Positions 61,620-64,000 of a stretch of DNA of 64,000 nt are shown one piece after another (the stretch's first letter is position 1; every line of letters starts with the position of its first letter). The stretch is taken from positions 3,348,001-3,412,000 of the forward strand of contig CAWCTD010000003.1 of NCBI GenBank assembly GCA_963798455.1. The letters are read 5' to 3'. The position numbers and the translations under genes were made by a program. The stretch is from CAWCTD01 sp963798455 (GTDB lineage: Bacteria; Acidobacteriota; Terriglobia; Bryobacterales; Bryobacteraceae). The notes under the pieces are model-generated. The model searched no databases, was not told where the DNA came from, and saw only the letters and a program-made list of their open reading frames with translations.

Positions 61620-63597
61620 GACGAACGGGTCCCAACGCATTGGCGTGTACATTTGTCATTGCGGGACCAACATCGCTGCTACCATCGACGTGAAGGCGGC
61701 TACCCAGTATGCGGCTGCCCTGCCCGGCGTCGCCATTGCCCGCGACTACAAGTACATGTGCTCCGATCCTGGGCAGGAACTCATCAAGCAGGACATCAAA
61801 CAGTACAACCTGAACCGGCTGGTGGTCGCGGCCTGCTCGCCGCAGTTGCACGAGAAGACCTTCCGCAACGCGACCGCCGAGGGCGGGATCAATCCGTATC
61901 TATTCCAGATGGTGAACTTGCGGGAGCACGACTCCTGGGTGCACGAGGACAAGCAGGCCGCCACTCGCAAGGCGCTGGACCTGATGCGCGCCGCCATCGG
62001 CCGGGTGAAGCTCCACAAGCCCCTGGAGAAGCGGAGTGTGCCCATCAACCCGGCGGTCCTGGTCGCGGGCGGCGGCATCGCGGGGATTCACGCGGCGCTC
62101 AGCCTGGCCAACGCCGGCAAGCACGTCTACCTGGTGGAGCGCGAGCCGACCATCGGCGGCCACATGGCAATGTTCGACAAGACCTTCCCCACGCTGGATT
62201 GCGCCGCCTGCATCCTGACGCCCAAGATGACGGCGGTGCGCGCGCATCCGAACATCACGCTGTGGACGCTCTCGGAAGTGGCAGCCGTCGAAGGTTACGT
62301 GGGCAACTACAAGGTGACGGTGAGGCGTAAGCCGCGCTTCATCATTGAAGACGCCTGCATCGGTTGTCTGGAGTGCATCGAGGCCTGCGTTTACAAGCAA
62401 GCGAAAGTCCTCGACGAGTTCAACCTGGGACTGAGCAAGCGCAAGCCGGTGTATATTTCCTTCCCGCAGGCCGTGCCGCAACTGGTGGTCATCGATCCCG
62501 AAACCTGCATCGAGTTCAAGAGCGGCAAGTGCAAGAAGACCTGCGTGGAAGTCTGCGGCGAACGCAACGCCATCGACTTCCAGCAGCGGGAGCGCCTGGA
62601 GACGATCGATGTGGGCTCCATCATCTTGGCAACCGGCTTCCATGTCTTCGATGCGAAGCGGATTCCGTACTACGGCTACGGCGTCTACCCCAACGTCTAC
62701 ACGTCGTTGGAGGTGGAACGGCTGGTCAACGCCTCCGGACCGACCGGGGGCGAAGTCATTCTGCGCGACGGGCGCAAGCCAAAGACCGTGGGGATCTGCA
62801 CTGCATCGGAAGCCGGGACGCGCACACCAACCGTTACTGCTCGCGCGTGTGCTGCATGTATTCCTTGAAGCTGGCGCACCTGATCAAGGAAAAGACATCG
62901 AGCAGACGTGTACAACTTCTACATCGACATGCGCACGCCCGGCAAGTCCTTCGAGGAGTTCTACAACAGGGTCGCCGAGGAGGGCGTGTACTTCATCCGC
63001 GGCAAAGTAGCCGACGTCTACCCGGAGCCGGATGGCGCCGGGCGGCTGATCCTCCAGGCGGAAGACACACTCTTGAGCAAGATACGGAAGGTGCCCGTGG
63101 ACATGGTGGTCCTCGCCGTAGGACTGGAGGCACAACCGGACGCACAGGATGTGCGGCGCCTGTTCAATATCACTTGCGCCAACGAGGGTTTCTTCCTGGA
63201 GCGTCACCCCAAACTCGCGCCGGTGAACACATTTACCGACGGGGTTTTTCTGGCCGGCTGCTGCCAGGGGCCGAAAGATATCCCGGACACCGTAGCGCAG
63301 GCGGGCGCCGCGGCTTGCGAGGCGCTGGCTCTCATCGACGCCGGGTCGATCGAGTTGGAGCCCAACACCGCCTACGTGCGTGAGGATGAGTGCTCGGGGT
63401 GCCGGACGTGCGTACCGCTGTGTCCGTACAGCGCCATCCTGTTCGACGCGGAGAAGTTTCGGGCGAGGATCCAAGAGGTCTTGTGCAAGGGCTGCGGGAC
63501 ATGCGTGGCGGCTTGCCCCTCGGGCTCGATCGGGCAGAATTTGTTTGAAGACGAGCAGATTTTCGAAGAGATCGAAGGAGTTCTGGCTCATGTCTGA
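61612..63597 (+). pseudogene. hdrA: HdrA copy 2, broken by two compensating frameshifts
   Basis: The sequence reads as a normal HdrA (VYICHCGTNIAATIDVKAAT to the C-terminal ferredoxins) except between 62799 and 62905. A base is missing before CTGCACTGC, shifting the frame so that HCIGSRDAHTNRYCSRVCCM appears in the +1 frame. An extra base near 62900 restores the original frame before VYNFYIDMRTPGKSFEEF. The first frame stops at 62868. With both corrected the length is about 661 residues, like copy 1. Either it is a young pseudogene or the two errors are sequencing artefacts. It overlaps the EMR-like gene and mvhD. Confidence 0.88.
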
Positions 63598-64000
63598 ACA
63601 GACACAAACAGGCTCACCCAGCGCCACGGACGGATTTGAACCCAGGATCGTGGCTTTCTTTTGTAATTGGTGCACCTATCTGGCGGCCGACCTGGCCGGC
63701 ACGTCGCGGATGAAGTACGCGCCCAACACGCGCGTGATCCGCGTGATGTGCTCCGGCCGAGTGGACCCGCAATTCATTCTGGAGGCTTTCGCCAAGGGGG
63801 CGGACGGCGTGCTGATCGGCGGCTGCCATCCCGGCGACTGCCACTATCAGGAGGGCAACTACAAGGCGCTTCGCCGCTTCTATCTCCTGAAGAAGATGGT
63901 GAGGGAGATGGGCATCGAGGACGAACGCCTGCGGCTGGAGTGGATCTCAGCCGCCGAGGGAGAGCGCGTCAAGGCCGTGGTCAACGACATGGTCCAGAAG
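63590..64000 (+). CDS. mvhD: MvhD-like hydrogenase/Hdr linker subunit, 3' partial
   Basis: The frame continues beyond the window. The 137 residues seen include the [2Fe-2S] cysteines FFCNWCTYLAADLAG, VMCSGRVDPQF, and GGCHPGDCHYQEGNYKA, and the helix FYLLKKMVREMGIEDERLRL. MvhD carries electrons from the F420-non-reducing hydrogenase to HdrA. The start ATG 63590 overlaps the hdrA2 stop. It is nearly complete (the family is about 140-150 residues). MvhG and MvhA are expected next. Confidence 0.9.
   Translation, partial: MSEQTQTGSPSATDGFEPRIVAFFCNWCTYLAADLAGTSRMKYAPNTRVIRVMCSGRVDPQFILEAFAKGADGVLIGGCHPGDCHYQEGNYKALRRFYLLKKMVREMGIEDERLRLEWISAAEGERVKAVVNDMVQK

Overview
The window is high-GC bacterial chromosome with short intergenic gaps and many GTG/TTG starts. 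It most likely comes from an acidobacterium of the Solibacter/Bryobacterales type. The main evidence is a 921-residue NHL propeller ending in what looks like the 'Solibacter uncharacterized C-terminal domain' (TIGR03437). Supporting evidence is a DUF1080 protein, DUF4038/DUF5060 proteins, acidobacterial-style secreted beta proteins and a Tes-type radical SAM lipid enzyme. This placement is inference; no rRNA is present.

Positions 1-27817 are mostly core genome: the end of a TRAP permease, a DUF1646 transporter, glycosyltransferases, a patatin, a diadenylate cyclase fused to a YbbR domain, tsaB, a NarL-type regulator, queG, a Tes-like gene, dnaG, rpoD, nadD, nth, a lipoprotein, an Smr protein, the NHL protein, a metallopeptidase-like protein and a TlpA-like thioredoxin.

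Positions 27886-37850 form an accessory island that starts at tRNA-Arg(CCG). It holds an integrase broken by a 1-bp frameshift and a 319-bp MITE-like insertion, a PD-(D/E)XK-like nuclease candidate, a secreted PH-like protein and a two-gene unit of a TIR-domain protein and a multi-pass membrane protein. The membrane protein gene is split by an intact 2,912-bp IS21-family element with an 8-bp target duplication; removing the element and one duplicate restores a single 381-codon frame. The right flank is repeat-rich and origin-like and ends in a decayed HEPN gene beside an intact MNT antitoxin, followed by higBA.

Positions 39059-51610 return to ordinary genes: DUF1080, an IorAB-like molybdenum hydroxylase, an MFS exporter, a cdaA / mini-cdaR / glmM operon, a Tat-signal 2-hydroxyacid dehydrogenase, a secreted protein, an M14 peptidase and a TIM-barrel isomerase. 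Two related palindromic repeats lie at 14364-14435 and 46289-46403.

Positions 51747-64000 encode anaerobic electron-transfer machinery: a hydrogenase maturation protease, then hdrC-hdrB-hdrA-mvhD' behind a sigma-54-type promoter, then an HdrD-like protein, EtfB, EtfA, an EtfAB:menaquinone-reductase-like membrane protein, a second hdrA and a second mvhD. The first mvhD is cut off by a fragment of the isomerase gene, and the second hdrA carries two compensating frameshifts. Together the genes suggest H2- or heterodisulfide-linked electron exchange coupled to acyl-CoA oxidation and menaquinone. The hydrogenase subunits would be expected just beyond the right edge.
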